Assembly: GCA_041684965.1 (NCBI GenBank) | Contig: JAWLGR010000015.1 | Location: forward strand, 1 to 64,000 | Reading direction: 5' to 3' | DNA from: Mariniphaga sp041684965 | GTDB taxonomy: Bacteria > Bacteroidota > Bacteroidia > Bacteroidales > Prolixibacteraceae | Length of the DNA stretch: 64,000 bases | Shown here: positions 36,010 to 46,082 of the stretch, piece by piece | How positions within the stretch are numbered: position 1 is the first letter of the stretch | Layout: each line of letters starts with the position of its first letter | Notes under the pieces: generated by a model | Seen by the model: only the letters and a program-made list of their open reading frames with translations | Told to the model about the DNA's origin: nothing | The model's database searches: none | Translations under genes and position numbers: made by a program

Positions 36010-37542
36010 ATGACTGAATTTCAAAAAACAATACTGATTATTCTGGATGGCTGGGGAATAGGTGATGGTTCAAAAGGTGATATCATTTCACAGGCCTCCA
36101 CTCCATTTATGGATTTCCTATTAGAAAATTATCCGCACTCACAACTTCTTGCCGCGGGTGAACAAGTTGGCTTGCCAGAAGGACAGATGGGAAATTCTGA
36201 AGTGGGACACCTTAATATTGGTGCAGGGAGAGTCCTCTACCAGGACATGGTAAAAATTACCCGTGCAATTAGAGATAAATCATTGTGGACAAACCCCCAG
36301 ATTATAAAAGCATACAATTACGCAAAAGATAATAATAAAAAAGTCCACCTCATAGGGCTGATAGGCTCTGGAGGAGTACACGCATTAAGTTCTCATATGA
36401 TTGCTCTTTGTCAGATTGCAACCGACATGGGGCTGAAAGACATTTTTGTGCATGGCCTGACAGATGGGCGTGATACCGATCCACGCTCAGGCTATGGGTT
36501 CTTAAAAGAAGATATGGAGGCTTTAGAAAACACCGAAGCCCGTTTTGCATCAGTAATAGGAAGGTATTATGGCATGGACCGTGATAAAAATTACGACCGG
36601 TTAAAACTTGCTTATGATTTATATACTGAAGGGAAAGGGGAAAAAACAACCAACCTGCTGGCAACAGTAAAGAAATCGTATGAAAATGACATTACCGATG
36701 AGTTCATGAAACCTATTGTAGTAGTCGACGATAACAATCAGCCTCTGGCCACAATTCAGGAAGGCGACCTGGTGATCTGTTTTAATTTCAGAACCGATCG
36801 GCTTCGTCAGACAACAATTGCATTTACCCAACAAAATTTACCAGAATTTGGAATGAAAACCATGGATTTGGAGTGGTATACCATGACCAATTATAATGCA
36901 GAATTTAAAGGTGTAAATGTAATATTCAACAAGGAGAATGTTTCGGAAACGATGGGAGAAGTTGTTTCAAATGCCGGATTTAAACAAATCCGTATAGCGG
37001 AAACAGAAAAATATGCACATGTAACATTTTTCTTTAGCGGAGGCCGTGAAAAAGAATTTGAAGGGGAGAGCAGGATATTAATTCAATCTCCAAGGGTACC
37101 AACGTATGATCTTCAACCCGAAATGTCGGCACCTGCAGTCAAAGATGCCATTGTGTCCAAATTAAGAAACAAAGAAGCCCAATTCATATGTCTCAATTTT
37201 GCAAACGGTGATATGGTTGGACATACCGGTGTTTATGAAGCAATAAAAAAAGCAATTGAAACTGTTGACCAATGCACCAAAGAAGTTGTGGAAGCTGCAT
37301 TGGAAGGCAATTACGATGTACTTATTATAGCAGATCACGGAAACGCTGATAATGCATTGAATGAGGATGGTTCAGAAAATACGGCGCATTCACTAAATCC
37401 GGTACCCTGCATTTACGTGAGCAACCACAGGAAAAATGTTAACCTTCAGGATGGAATACTTGCCGATGTGGCTCCTACTCTTCTTACACTTATGGGACTT
37501 GAGATTCCAAAGGTTATGACCGGTAAGAATTTAATTCAGTAG
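36010..37542 (+). CDS. gpmI: 2,3-bisphosphoglycerate-independent phosphoglycerate mutase
   Basis: The 510-residue enzyme has LIILDGWGIGDG (about 9-20) with the first metal-binding Asp, and Ser63 in QMGNSEVGHLNIGAGR, the phosphoserine site of iPGM. It also has GLTDGRDTDPRSG (about 150-162) and the C-terminal IIADHGNADN and NTAHSLNPVPCI metal-site motifs. It interconverts 3- and 2-phosphoglycerate in glycolysis using manganese. It has its own promoter region after the preceding terminator and no obvious operon partner downstream. Confidence 0.96.
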   Translation: MTEFQKTILIILDGWGIGDGSKGDIISQASTPFMDFLLENYPHSQLLAAGEQVGLPEGQMGNSEVGHLNIGAGRVLYQDMVKITRAIRDKSLWTNPQIIKAYNYAKDNNKKVHLIGLIGSGGVHALSSHMIALCQIATDMGLKDIFVHGLTDGRDTDPRSGYGFLKEDMEALENTEARFASVIGRYYGMDRDKNYDRLKLAYDLYTEGKGEKTTNLLATVKKSYENDITDEFMKPIVVVDDNNQPLATIQEGDLVICFNFRTDRLRQTTIAFTQQNLPEFGMKTMDLEWYTMTNYNAEFKGVNVIFNKENVSETMGEVVSNAGFKQIRIAETEKYAHVTFFFSGGREKEFEGESRILIQSPRVPTYDLQPEMSAPAVKDAIVSKLRNKEAQFICLNFANGDMVGHTGVYEAIKKAIETVDQCTKEVVEAALEGNYDVLIIADHGNADNALNEDGSENTAHSLNPVPCIYVSNHRKNVNLQDGILADVAPTLLTLMGLEIPKVMTGKNLIQ

Positions 37543-37646
37543 AAATTAAAAGATTGCTATAACCAAAACGTGCATAACACTTAGTGATGCCGGCGCTTCC
37601 TGATAAATTTTATCTGGCATATTTTTTGTTTTCAAACAAATCAATT

Positions 37647-38237
37647 ATGATTGAAATTGGACGCACCATAATCAGCAGGGAAATATTTGAAAAAAACTTC
37701 GTATGCAATTTGATTAAATGTAAAGGAGCCTGTTGTGTAGAAGGCGATTCAGGTGCACCTTTAACTCCAGAAGAAGCCGAAATTATTCAGAAAAATTATC
37801 CTGTAATTAAACAATATCTTCCTAAAGAACATAATGAGGAAATTGAAAAACAGGGAAATTCAGTTATTGATGAAGATAATGATTTGGTAACTCCCCTGGT
37901 AAATAAACGCCAATGTGCCTATTCGTTTTACGATCAGAAAGGCATATTAAAATGCAGCATTGAAAAAGCATTCAATGAGGGAAAGATTTCATTCCGAAAG
38001 CCATTATCCTGTCATTTATTTCCCATTCGCATTACTGAATATAAGCGTTTTGATGCGCTTAATTATGAATCGCTCGATATATGTAAACCTGGCCTCGAGT
38101 GCGGCGATTCATTGCAAGTACCTCTATACAAATTCCTTAAGGAACCTCTTATCCGAAAATATGGAGAGGATTGGTATCGTGAAGTGGAATTGGCAGCAGA
38201 ATATCTTAATAAAACAAAAAATGAATTTCGAATTTAA
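37647..38237 (+). CDS. DUF3109 family protein
   Basis: The 196-residue product starts at the ATG at 37647. An in-frame GTG at 37584 would add an unlikely hydrophobic leader. It has a cysteine set that includes FVCNLIKCKGACCVEGDSGAPL (split here as FVCNLIKCKGACC and VEGDSGAPL, about 16-40), CAYSFYDQKGILKC, LSCHLFPIRITEY and CKPGLECG. This is the pattern of DUF3109/YkgJ-like proteins thought to bind zinc or an iron-sulfur cluster. The function is unknown. It follows gpmI in the same direction after 104 nt. Confidence 0.85.
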   Translation: MIEIGRTIISREIFEKNFVCNLIKCKGACCVEGDSGAPLTPEEAEIIQKNYPVIKQYLPKEHNEEIEKQGNSVIDEDNDLVTPLVNKRQCAYSFYDQKGILKCSIEKAFNEGKISFRKPLSCHLFPIRITEYKRFDALNYESLDICKPGLECGDSLQVPLYKFLKEPLIRKYGEDWYREVELAAEYLNKTKNEFRI

Positions 38238-38481
38238 TCACTCTGTATTTTAAGCTTACTTCCTCTTGCAATTGAACTATAATATATTTTTGGCAATTAA
38301 TGGCCTTAAATATTGTTTACCAACTCACAACAAACTAATAATCAAATAAATACATTTAAGTGAAAACATCTTTCACCATTTAATTGTTATTTACGAATCA
38401 CTTGTCAGCCTATAAAATACCCTGACACACAAAAATAAAACCGCAAAGAATTATTAATTATTAATTAAAAAAAAGTTTACG

Positions 38482-38889
38482 ATGAATTTTAATTCACTGA
38501 AAAAAAGTTTGACAGGTATTGTATTGTTGTTGTTATTTCAAATGATGCTTACCTCGGCAGACGCAATTAAAGATAAAAAGACATTAGAGGTATTGGCAAC
38601 TGCCTACAATTCGGTACCTGAACAAACAGATGATACTCCATTCCAGGCAGCCTGGGGTGATATGCTAAGCCCGGAAGTAAAAAGCATTGCCGTTTCCAAA
38701 GACCTGCTCAATATGGGCCTTACTCAATACAGTAAAGTAGAAATTGATGGTCTTCCGGGTAAATATATTGTACTGGATAGAATGAATGACAGATGGGAGA
38801 AAAAAATTGATATTTATATGGGTACAGATATTCAAAAAGCACTCGATTGGGGAGTGAAAAAAGTTACAATAACCTGGGTAGCTAAATGA
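38482..38889 (+). CDS. Exported 3D-domain (double-psi barrel) protein
   Basis: The 135-residue protein has a signal peptide (about 1-27). A compact domain follows with LEVLATAYNSV (about 34-44), IAVSKDLLNMGLTQYSKVEIDG (start of the middle strand) and VLDRMNDRWEKKIDIYMG (about 93-110). The latter contains the Asp residues of the 3D motif found in YabE/YuiC-type lytic transglycosylases and related proteins. A cell-wall role in the periplasm is plausible; catalytic competence is not shown. The gene stands alone and is convergent with the receptor gene. Confidence 0.7.
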   Translation: MNFNSLKKSLTGIVLLLLFQMMLTSADAIKDKKTLEVLATAYNSVPEQTDDTPFQAAWGDMLSPEVKSIAVSKDLLNMGLTQYSKVEIDGLPGKYIVLDRMNDRWEKKIDIYMGTDIQKALDWGVKKVTITWVAK

Positions 38890-38913
38890 TGGCCCTTAAA
38901 TCATTCATGGTTT

Positions 38914-41379
38914 TTAAAATTCTCCCCCATCCATATCCATTCCACCATTTCCGCCGTTTCCGCCGTTTCTTGAATCTGAATTAAAATTATTTAACCGGTA
39001 GCTGAGGGTAAGCATAAATACGCGGGGTTCACGTTTCCATTGAAACCAGCTGTTAAAATCAGGGCCATATGATTGACGTTCAAACTTCGCTGTACCCAAA
39101 GGATCGCGAACACTTATAGTTGCCGATAACTTCCTGTTGAAGAATTCGTGCCGGTATGAAACATTTGAATAAAACATAGCTTTGGATTCTCCCTGGGCTG
39201 AAACCGATGGTCCCCTGAAAAACCCATTAACCTGCAGCCTGGAATTTTCAGAGAATTTTAGTGTTGTATTCATCCGGCTATTCCAGTTGGTACTTTCACG
39301 ATCGATTGAATTCCCATTAATTTCTCCTGTAATCCGATAGTTGTACATTGAAACAGTAGCATTAACCAGTAACCATTCCGTGAAATTAATATTACCAGTC
39401 AGCTCCACCCCTGTTGAATAATCCTGATGAAAATTATCGGCTCTAAGGTAAAAAATACCATCTTCAAAGCTTTCAAACCGGTCAATTTTATTATTGGTAA
39501 TCCGGTGAAAACCATCCAAAGAAAGATAAGATCGTCCGAAACGTTTCAGAGCACCCAATTCATATGAACTGGTATATTCAGGCTCAAGTTCAGGATTTCC
39601 CAGGCGAATTGTATAACGGTTATAATAAGTGGGATTCGGATCCAGATCACGACCCCGCGGACGATTAATTCTTCGGCTGTAGCTTGCCATCAATTCGTAA
39701 TCCTCTCCAATTTTATAGGAGCTGTGAAAAGTCGGAAACAAATCGAACCGATTTAATTGAGCCGGTTCTTCGCGGTTGGTATTTTTGATTTCACGGTTTG
39801 TATATTCACCTCTTAATCCTGCCATGTACTCAAAATTACCAAAAGCATTACTATAAGTTGCATAAATTGCATGAATATCACGTCGGAAATCGGTTATGCT
39901 GGAAAAATCATCACTGATTTCCCAGGTATTGGTTTCCGGGTCAAATAATTCAAACGTCCTCCCTTCAATTTCCTTATCGATACGGCTAAGTAAGCCTGCT
40001 TCCAATCTTCCGGTCTGACTAAAGGGGAAAGAGTAATCGAGTTTGAACCTGAATTCTTCTTCCTCCTCTGTTTCAATTGCAGAAACCCGTTCTATAAACT
40101 CATCTGTCCTTCGAAATTGCTCATCTGCTACAATTTCATTCTCAGATTCTGTATCACTACCCTCTTCTCCAGAATAATAGGCCATGGCCTCTATTTTATG
40201 TCCTTCCTGATTAAAATTGTGCTGAAAATTCAGGTTTAAGCTGTAAAAATCATTGCGCCTGTCGGATATCTCTTCTGTCACTGAAAAGAATCTTGTACTT
40301 TCAGGAGCTGTAAAACGCCTGGTCTGGCCATCTCCACTCCGGAAGCTTCTACTGTTACCCATTTCACCAGATAAAGAAAGGGTAGAATTATCTGTAAGAT
40401 ACCATTCAATCCCTGATTTAAAATTATGCCCGCTCCGGTTAAAGTCACGAGAACCATCTATATAAAGGAATGAAGTAGTGTCGTTTGAAAATGTTTCCCG
40501 CTGCGACGACATACTCCCATAGCTGGTTTGATCCCGCCAATCAGCTCCAATAGTAAATTTAAATTTTTCGGTGCGGTAATTAAGTGTAATATCCCCCCGG
40601 TATTTATCGCGTGTACCCACTGATCCATTCAGGATTCCACTAAAGCCATTCAGGGAATTCTTTTTTGTGACAAGATTTATAATACCTGCCATACCATCGG
40701 GTTCGTATTTGGCAGAGGGATTGGTTATGATTTCAATGGATTCCAAAGCTGAAGAAGGTATCTGGCGTAATGCATCACTTCCATCAAGGACAGTTGGCCT
40801 GCCATCAATTAATACTGTAAAATTTGAAGACCCCCGTACACTGACATTTCCTTCAATGTCCACCTGAACAGATGGTGTATTCTCTAACACATCAACAGCC
40901 GTACCTCCAATTGCACTAATAACCTGACTGACATTCACTACTTTTTTATCCAGCTTAAATTCTACCTGGGCTTTATCAGCCACCACATTCACATCATCAA
41001 TTGCAACGGCTGAAGGGCTTATGCCAATCCTTCCCAAATCAATTACAGAATTATCTTCATCAATTACAATGTCCGGAACTTCAGCCTTTTCAAATCCGAT
41101 AAAATTTGCCTCTACATAAAATTCACCATAATCCAGTCCTGTAATTTCAAATTGACCTTGTTCATTAGTGATTCCACCTGAGATCAATGCAGAATCAGCT
41201 ACCCGGTAAACAGCAACATTAGCAAATTCGAGCGGGGTACGGGTATATTCATCAATTACAATTCCTGAAATTTTAACACGTTTAGAATCATCTTCAGGCG
41301 GTATACCTAGCCCATCTAAGGAGTAAAATAAAAAACCAATAAACAGAATTCTTATTATAAATAATTTTAGTTGTTTCAT
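38914..41379 (-). CDS. TonB-dependent-receptor-like outer-membrane barrel
   Basis: The 821-residue protein has a signal peptide (about 1-25), a carboxypeptidase-regulatory-like domain (about 33-115), a plug domain (about 130-235) with GGTAVDVLENTPSVQVDIEG and NPSAKYEPDGMAGIINLVTKK, and a large C-terminal barrel of the OMP_b-brl_3 group. It ends in a Gly/Asn-rich tail (NGGNGGNGGMDMDGGEF) that is unusual for a barrel terminus. These receptors import large or scarce nutrients using TonB energy; the ligand is unknown. No SusD partner lies next to it, so a polysaccharide utilisation locus is unlikely. Confidence 0.88.
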   Translation of the reverse strand: MKQLKLFIIRILFIGFLFYSLDGLGIPPEDDSKRVKISGIVIDEYTRTPLEFANVAVYRVADSALISGGITNEQGQFEITGLDYGEFYVEANFIGFEKAEVPDIVIDEDNSVIDLGRIGISPSAVAIDDVNVVADKAQVEFKLDKKVVNVSQVISAIGGTAVDVLENTPSVQVDIEGNVSVRGSSNFTVLIDGRPTVLDGSDALRQIPSSALESIEIITNPSAKYEPDGMAGIINLVTKKNSLNGFSGILNGSVGTRDKYRGDITLNYRTEKFKFTIGADWRDQTSYGSMSSQRETFSNDTTSFLYIDGSRDFNRSGHNFKSGIEWYLTDNSTLSLSGEMGNSRSFRSGDGQTRRFTAPESTRFFSVTEEISDRRNDFYSLNLNFQHNFNQEGHKIEAMAYYSGEEGSDTESENEIVADEQFRRTDEFIERVSAIETEEEEEFRFKLDYSFPFSQTGRLEAGLLSRIDKEIEGRTFELFDPETNTWEISDDFSSITDFRRDIHAIYATYSNAFGNFEYMAGLRGEYTNREIKNTNREEPAQLNRFDLFPTFHSSYKIGEDYELMASYSRRINRPRGRDLDPNPTYYNRYTIRLGNPELEPEYTSSYELGALKRFGRSYLSLDGFHRITNNKIDRFESFEDGIFYLRADNFHQDYSTGVELTGNINFTEWLLVNATVSMYNYRITGEINGNSIDRESTNWNSRMNTTLKFSENSRLQVNGFFRGPSVSAQGESKAMFYSNVSYRHEFFNRKLSATISVRDPLGTAKFERQSYGPDFNSWFQWKREPRVFMLTLSYRLNNFNSDSRNGGNGGNGGMDMDGGEF

Positions 41380-41673
41380 CTTTTTTTGCCTTTTCCAACC
41401 AGTTCGTTTGTTAATTAAGACAATTTTGACTTTTATTAGTTTAAGTCAGCTTTTGTTAACGACTTGTTAACCCTTTTTTAATCAACAGAATTCACTCACC
41501 GGATTCTGCAGTTATCTTTATGATATTCTAAAGCTTATTTTTTTCTTATCCTCATTTCTCTTTAGGGAATAGGAACAGGAAAAGATTCCAGGGTTTATAA
41601 AAATTAACAGAAATAAAAACTTATGTTATTAATTTTTGTAACTTGTTATTATTCATTTTAAAATCATTAAACT

Positions 41674-41988
41674 ATGAATAATTATATTGAACAACATCCA
41701 CCTGCGCCTCATAAAGCACCCCCGCCAAACTATCTTGTCTGGTCAATACTTACTACAATTTTCTGCTGCCTTCCATTCGGTATTGTCTCTATTGTTTATG
41801 CTGCACAGGTAAACTCTAAATGGCATTCAGGAGACATTGAAGGTGCGAGACTTTCCAGCAAAAATGCCAAAATGTGGGCATTAATTGCTTTTGGTGTAGG
41901 TCTCATAGGAGCATTTATCTGGTCATTGCTGGCAATGCTTGGAGTGATTGGGGGAATTGGGATGGATGCAATTGAATCATGGAGTTAA
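41674..41988 (+). CDS. CD225/dispanin family membrane protein
   Basis: The 104-residue protein has a proline-rich N-terminus (HPPAPHKAPPPNYLVWSI). Two membrane segments (about 22-45 and 68-95) are joined by VYAAQVNSKWHSGDIEGARLSSKNAKMW, in which the conserved Ala/Val-x-x-V/K-W region of dispanins is visible. Function in bacteria is unknown. It lies 3 nt before the DUF2752 gene, as often seen in Bacteroidota. Confidence 0.85.
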   Translation: MNNYIEQHPPAPHKAPPPNYLVWSILTTIFCCLPFGIVSIVYAAQVNSKWHSGDIEGARLSSKNAKMWALIAFGVGLIGAFIWSLLAMLGVIGGIGMDAIESWS

Positions 41989-41991
41989 TGA

Positions 41992-42390
41992 ATGAATAAA
42001 TACATAAAAGGGGGTATCCTGTTGGGAACTCTGCCAATTGCTGTTATTTTTTATTTATTGGATCCAGGGCAGTATATATTGTTCCCGCCTTGTATCTTTT
42101 ACAGTACCACAGGTCTTTTTTGTCCGGGATGTGGTTCACAACGAGCTATTCATAGTTTGATGCATTTCAATATAGCAAACGGAGCCGGCAAAAACTTTCT
42201 TATTTTGCCAGCTCTGTTTGCCATAGTATATCATTATATTCATCCTGCTGTAAACAAAAGATTTCACATGGAACTTCCCAATGTTTTCTACCAGAGAAAT
42301 ACACCCTGGTTTATTTTTGGAATTGTTTTTCTCTTCTGGATTTTACGTAACCTTAACTTCTTTCCGTTTTCAATGCTGGCTCCTCATTAA
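41992..42390 (+). CDS. DUF2752 membrane protein
   Basis: The 132-residue protein has three membrane segments and the motif YSTTGLFCPGCGSQRAIHSLMH (about residues 37-57; core CPGCGSQRA), which defines DUF2752. The function is unknown. It begins 3 nt after the dispanin gene and should be co-expressed with it. Confidence 0.88.
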   Translation: MNKYIKGGILLGTLPIAVIFYLLDPGQYILFPPCIFYSTTGLFCPGCGSQRAIHSLMHFNIANGAGKNFLILPALFAIVYHYIHPAVNKRFHMELPNVFYQRNTPWFIFGIVFLFWILRNLNFFPFSMLAPH

Positions 42391-42517
42391 ATGACCAGGG
42401 TCGGTTGATCTGATTTTCATGTTCCCTGTTATTTTTTAATCCAGGTAAAAATTTGAAATGGAATTCGGGTTACCACCTCCTGATATCTTTTTGTATTTAC
42501 TGGTTAATTTTAAAAGT

Positions 42518-43006
42518 TTACAATTCAATCCTTTTAATTGCCGAATCATCCGTACATTTTTCAAGTAGTTGCAGACTGGTCATTCCCAGCACCGGATGTT
42601 GAAATCCCGGTGCAATTTCTGCAAGTGGAACTAAAACAAATAACCGTTGTGAAATCCGGGGGTGTGGAATAATGAGCTGATCATTTGTAATGGATACATC
42701 ATCAAAATATAATACATCTATATCCATCTCACGGGATTCGTAATATTCAGCATCACGCTTTCTGCCAAACAAATTCTCAATTTCCTGTATTTTGGAAAGA
42801 ATTTCATTTGGTTTCAGGTAAGTGTCAACTAGAAGCACCTGATTCCAGAAATACTCTTCAGCTAAAAATCCCAGGGGTGGGGTTTCATAAACAGATGATT
42901 GTTCAGTTATATTTCCGATTTTTTTTTCTATAAATAACTTTGCTTTCTCGAAATTTTGCTGTTTATTTCCAATATTTCCACCTACTCCTAAAAAAACATG
43001 ATGCAT
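42518..43006 (-). CDS. folK: 2-amino-4-hydroxy-6-hydroxymethyldihydropteridine pyrophosphokinase
   Basis: The 162-residue enzyme has HHVFLGVGGNIGNKQQNF (N-terminal), SSVYETPPLGF (about 38-48) and the HPPK signature RDAEYYESREMDIDVLYFDD (about 84-103) followed by IPHPRISQRLFVLVPLAEIAP. It attaches pyrophosphate from ATP to the pterin in folate synthesis. The gene is divergent from sppA, with 173 nt between them. Confidence 0.95.
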   Translation of the reverse strand: MHHVFLGVGGNIGNKQQNFEKAKLFIEKKIGNITEQSSVYETPPLGFLAEEYFWNQVLLVDTYLKPNEILSKIQEIENLFGRKRDAEYYESREMDIDVLYFDDVSITNDQLIIPHPRISQRLFVLVPLAEIAPGFQHPVLGMTSLQLLEKCTDDSAIKRIEL

Positions 43007-43179
43007 TGGTAAGTATATTTGTAATTATTTCGGATATAAATTTACCCATCATTAATCATATAAATGCAATGAAAAGAAAAAAATAAAAAGCTGAAAACCA
43101 GTTTTAAAATTCCTGCCTCTGGATTTTAGCTTGAGATGGCTGGAGACTCAATTATTAATGATTATAAACATTTAAAAAT

Positions 43180-44952
43180 ATGAAAGACTTTTTTAAGTAC
43201 GTATTTGCCACAATAGTGGGCATTATTGCCGTTTCAGTAATCGGTTTATTCCTGTTCTTCATGGCCATAGGAATTTTAATTTCTTCAACGGAAAAGCAGG
43301 TTGTAGTCTCTGATAATTCTTTGCTGGTTATAGATTTAGAGCGGCAAATTGTTGACAGAGCACCAAAAGATCCTTTTCAGGACTTAGCTATTCCCGGGAT
43401 TCCACAGACCAAAACAATAGGATTGGATAACATCATGACTTCCCTTAAAAAAGCGGTTCATGACGATAATATAAAAGGAGTTTACCTTAAACTTTCTGTG
43501 ATAAATGGAGGTATGGCTTCCGTGGAAGAGATCCGGAATGCACTTTTAGCATTCAAAGACAGCAGTAAAAAACCTGTTTATGCTTACGGAGATTTTTTCG
43601 ATCAGAAATCCTATTATCTGGCTACTGTTGCCGACCAGATAGTTATTCATCCATTAGGTTCCGTTGATTTTCGGGGGCTGGGAGGCGAGATGTTGTTTTT
43701 TGCCAAAGCGCTGGATAAATTAGGCATCGAGATGCAAATTATCAGGCATGGTAAATTTAAAGCAGCTGTTGAACCCTTTATGCTTGAAGAAATGAGTGAT
43801 GAGAACAGGGAACAGCAACTGGTCTATTTAAACAGCCTATGGAACCATATGCTCCGGGGAATTTCTGATATGCGTGATATTCCTCTTGATAAACTGAATT
43901 CAATGGCCGATGAAGTGCAAACATTTAATCTTGGTACTGAAGCAGTTGAATCAGGATTGGTTGATGCTGCCAGATATAAAGATGAAGTTCTGAATGATTT
44001 GCGCAAAATTATCGGAGATGAAGATGCCAGGGAAATTCCTGTTGTAAGCGCAGCTAATTATGCCAGGGCAAATATTAAGGGAAGGGGCAGAGCTTACAGC
44101 CGAAATAAAATTGCAGTAATTTATGCTAACGGTGATATAGGCATATCAATGGGCAGCAATGTTATCATAGGTGATGATTTAGGCCGTGAAATAAGGAAGG
44201 TTCGCCAGGACAGCAGTTATAAGGCAATAGTCCTTAGAGTGAATTCTCCTGGCGGGAGTGTTTTTGATTCTGAAATCATATGGCGTGAAGTGAAACTTGC
44301 TGCCGAAGAAAAAACCATGGTAGTCTCATTTGGTGATGTGGCAGCTTCAGGTGGATATTATATATCTGCCCCAGCCGATAGAATTGTGGCTCAACCTAAT
44401 ACAATTACCGGGTCAATCGGCATTTTCGGTATGATACCAAATTTAGAAGAATTAATGAACGACAAATTGGGTATTACAACTGATGTAGTAAAAACAAATA
44501 GAAATTCCGATCTTATCTCTTTGTCACGACCATTGACTGTATATGAAAGACATCTTCTCCAGCAGAGCATTGAAAAAGGATATGATTTATTCGTCTCCCA
44601 CGTTGCCAATGGACGCAATATGACAAAAGAGCAGGTAGATGAAATTGGCGAAGGACGCGTATGGAGTGGTGAAAATGCTTTGGAAATAGGATTGGTCGAC
44701 CAGCTCGGCGGCCTCCAGGATGCAATTGAACTGGCAGCCGAGATTGCCGGTATTGAAGAGTACCGGACAGTTTCACTCCCTGCCCAACCCGATCCATTCG
44801 AGCAACTCTTCCGCTCCGGAACAGATGAAGTCCGTCAAAAATTGATAAGAAATGAATTTGGTGCTTACTCCCGTTATTATGAATATCTTATAAAAGCATC
44901 AAAAATGAATGGTATTTATGCACGGATACCTTATGATTTGATTATAAACTAA
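43180..44952 (+). CDS. sppA: Signal peptide peptidase SppA (67K type)
   Basis: The 590-residue protein has an N-terminal membrane anchor (about 8-32) and two ClpP-like S49 halves. The catalytic Lys lies in IRHGKFKAAVEPFM (about 186-199). The catalytic Ser lies in FGDVAASGGYYIS of the second half (about 385-397). PGGSVFDSEIIW is the oxyanion segment. This full-length architecture matches the E. coli type. It degrades leftover signal peptides in the inner membrane. A strong terminator follows 18 nt after the stop. Confidence 0.94.
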   Translation: MKDFFKYVFATIVGIIAVSVIGLFLFFMAIGILISSTEKQVVVSDNSLLVIDLERQIVDRAPKDPFQDLAIPGIPQTKTIGLDNIMTSLKKAVHDDNIKGVYLKLSVINGGMASVEEIRNALLAFKDSSKKPVYAYGDFFDQKSYYLATVADQIVIHPLGSVDFRGLGGEMLFFAKALDKLGIEMQIIRHGKFKAAVEPFMLEEMSDENREQQLVYLNSLWNHMLRGISDMRDIPLDKLNSMADEVQTFNLGTEAVESGLVDAARYKDEVLNDLRKIIGDEDAREIPVVSAANYARANIKGRGRAYSRNKIAVIYANGDIGISMGSNVIIGDDLGREIRKVRQDSSYKAIVLRVNSPGGSVFDSEIIWREVKLAAEEKTMVVSFGDVAASGGYYISAPADRIVAQPNTITGSIGIFGMIPNLEELMNDKLGITTDVVKTNRNSDLISLSRPLTVYERHLLQQSIEKGYDLFVSHVANGRNMTKEQVDEIGEGRVWSGENALEIGLVDQLGGLQDAIELAAEIAGIEEYRTVSLPAQPDPFEQLFRSGTDEVRQKLIRNEFGAYSRYYEYLIKASKMNGIYARIPYDLIIN

Positions 44953-44965
44953 ATTAAAAAGTAAT

Positions 44966-45003
44966 AAAGCCGTCTCAAAGCAAATTTTGAGACGGTTTTT
45001 TTT
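44966..45003 (+). terminator. Rho-independent terminator after sppA
   Basis: CCGTCTCAAA (44970-44979) pairs with TTTGAGACGG (44986-44995), followed by a run of eight T. The loop is 6 nt. Confidence 0.92.
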
Positions 45004-45287
45004 GTGCCCTGCATCTGGTTATCCAATAAATTTTTAATCTGAATCTGAACATCCATAATGATAAATTACCAGGTACGCTTTTCCAACCTGATTAGAGTAA
45101 CCCGGCAGACTAACTCCATACATGGTGCAGATCAAATTCGCGATTTACTGGCTCGTGACTGTCCCAGCTCTAACGTAAATCTATTGTGTAAATATTCAAA
45201 TAGAGTAATCCAACAATAACCAGTGGGGCCGTTTTAAAAAGTTAGCCCGCAACCAGATTCTGACATAGTACTGGCGAAAAAGTAAGT

Positions 45288-45989
45288 CTATTTATACAGG
45301 TACTTCAGGGAGTTCATCAGGTTGTTCAGTTCAGCAAACGATTTATCGCTGTGATTCTGGTAAACTGAGCTGTGAAATTCATCTATTTCCTCAAGAGTCG
45401 GTAGGGCTTTCTTCCACTTATTGTCATTAATGGCTGTCAGGAACATCTTATTTTCCTCAATCATCCTTTTATTGGCCTGTTTAAGAATTTTTTCACCATT
45501 TTCGGTGAGCACAAGCAACCTGGCTCTTTTATCCGACTCATCCGGAATTTCATTGAGCAGACCATTATTGGTAAGTCTTCTGATGGTATCCATACCGGTA
45601 GTATATTCAAGATTAAAAGTGTTAATCAGGTCGGTTTTTTTTGCCTTCTCCATATAATCAATTGCCTGCAGGAATAGAAACTCCAGCCGGGTGTTAATAA
45701 TCAGATCCTTTAATGCTTTTCGGGAATAAAGTTCGTGGTAACGGGCTATACGTGATACAGATTCAAGGAAACGTGCCTTTTCATCCAAATTTCTCAGCGC
45801 CGATATACCATTTTTATAATATTCGGGATTTTTTTCTTTGGAAAGCTTTTGGTTAAATTCAGGCTCTTTTTCCAATGTTTTTATAACCCACTTTGCAAAC
45901 GACAATAAATCCAGGTGGCTTTCCTGCAACTCAAACTCTTCAAACAGATCGATGATCTGCTTAAGAATAGCATAACGGTTTTTCCCCAT
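45288..45989 (-). CDS. MarR-family transcriptional regulator
   Basis: The 233-residue protein has an N-terminal helical extension (about 1-90) and a winged-helix part (about 105-195). The recognition region is TTGMDTIRRLTNNGLLNEIPDESDKRARLLVLTENGEKILK (here about 130-170; wing ESDKRARLLVLTE). MarR proteins bind palindromic operators and respond to small ligands or oxidants. It is divergent from a Rnk-like gene; a repeated TCGGATACGAT motif lies between them and is a good operator candidate. The signal is unknown. Confidence 0.8.
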   Translation of the reverse strand: MGKNRYAILKQIIDLFEEFELQESHLDLLSFAKWVIKTLEKEPEFNQKLSKEKNPEYYKNGISALRNLDEKARFLESVSRIARYHELYSRKALKDLIINTRLEFLFLQAIDYMEKAKKTDLINTFNLEYTTGMDTIRRLTNNGLLNEIPDESDKRARLLVLTENGEKILKQANKRMIEENKMFLTAINDNKWKKALPTLEEIDEFHSSVYQNHSDKSFAELNNLMNSLKYLYK

Positions 45990-46032
45990 TCATCATAAAT
46001 TTTTGCAAATGTATAAAATAGTTTGTAATATT

Positions 46033-46067
46033 GTATCGGATACGATGTTTTTAAAGTCGGATACGAT
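46033..46067. promoter_or_regulatory. Candidate MarR operator: TCGGATACGAT twice, 21 bp apart
   Basis: GTATCGGATAC (46033-46043) is a dyad with 5-bp arms and a central G. TCGGATACGAT occurs at 46036-46046 and again at 46057-46067. The 21-bp spacing (two helical turns) places both sites on one face of the DNA, between the divergent MarR and Rnk-like genes. Confidence 0.55.
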
Positions 46068-46082
46068 TAAAAATATAAATAT

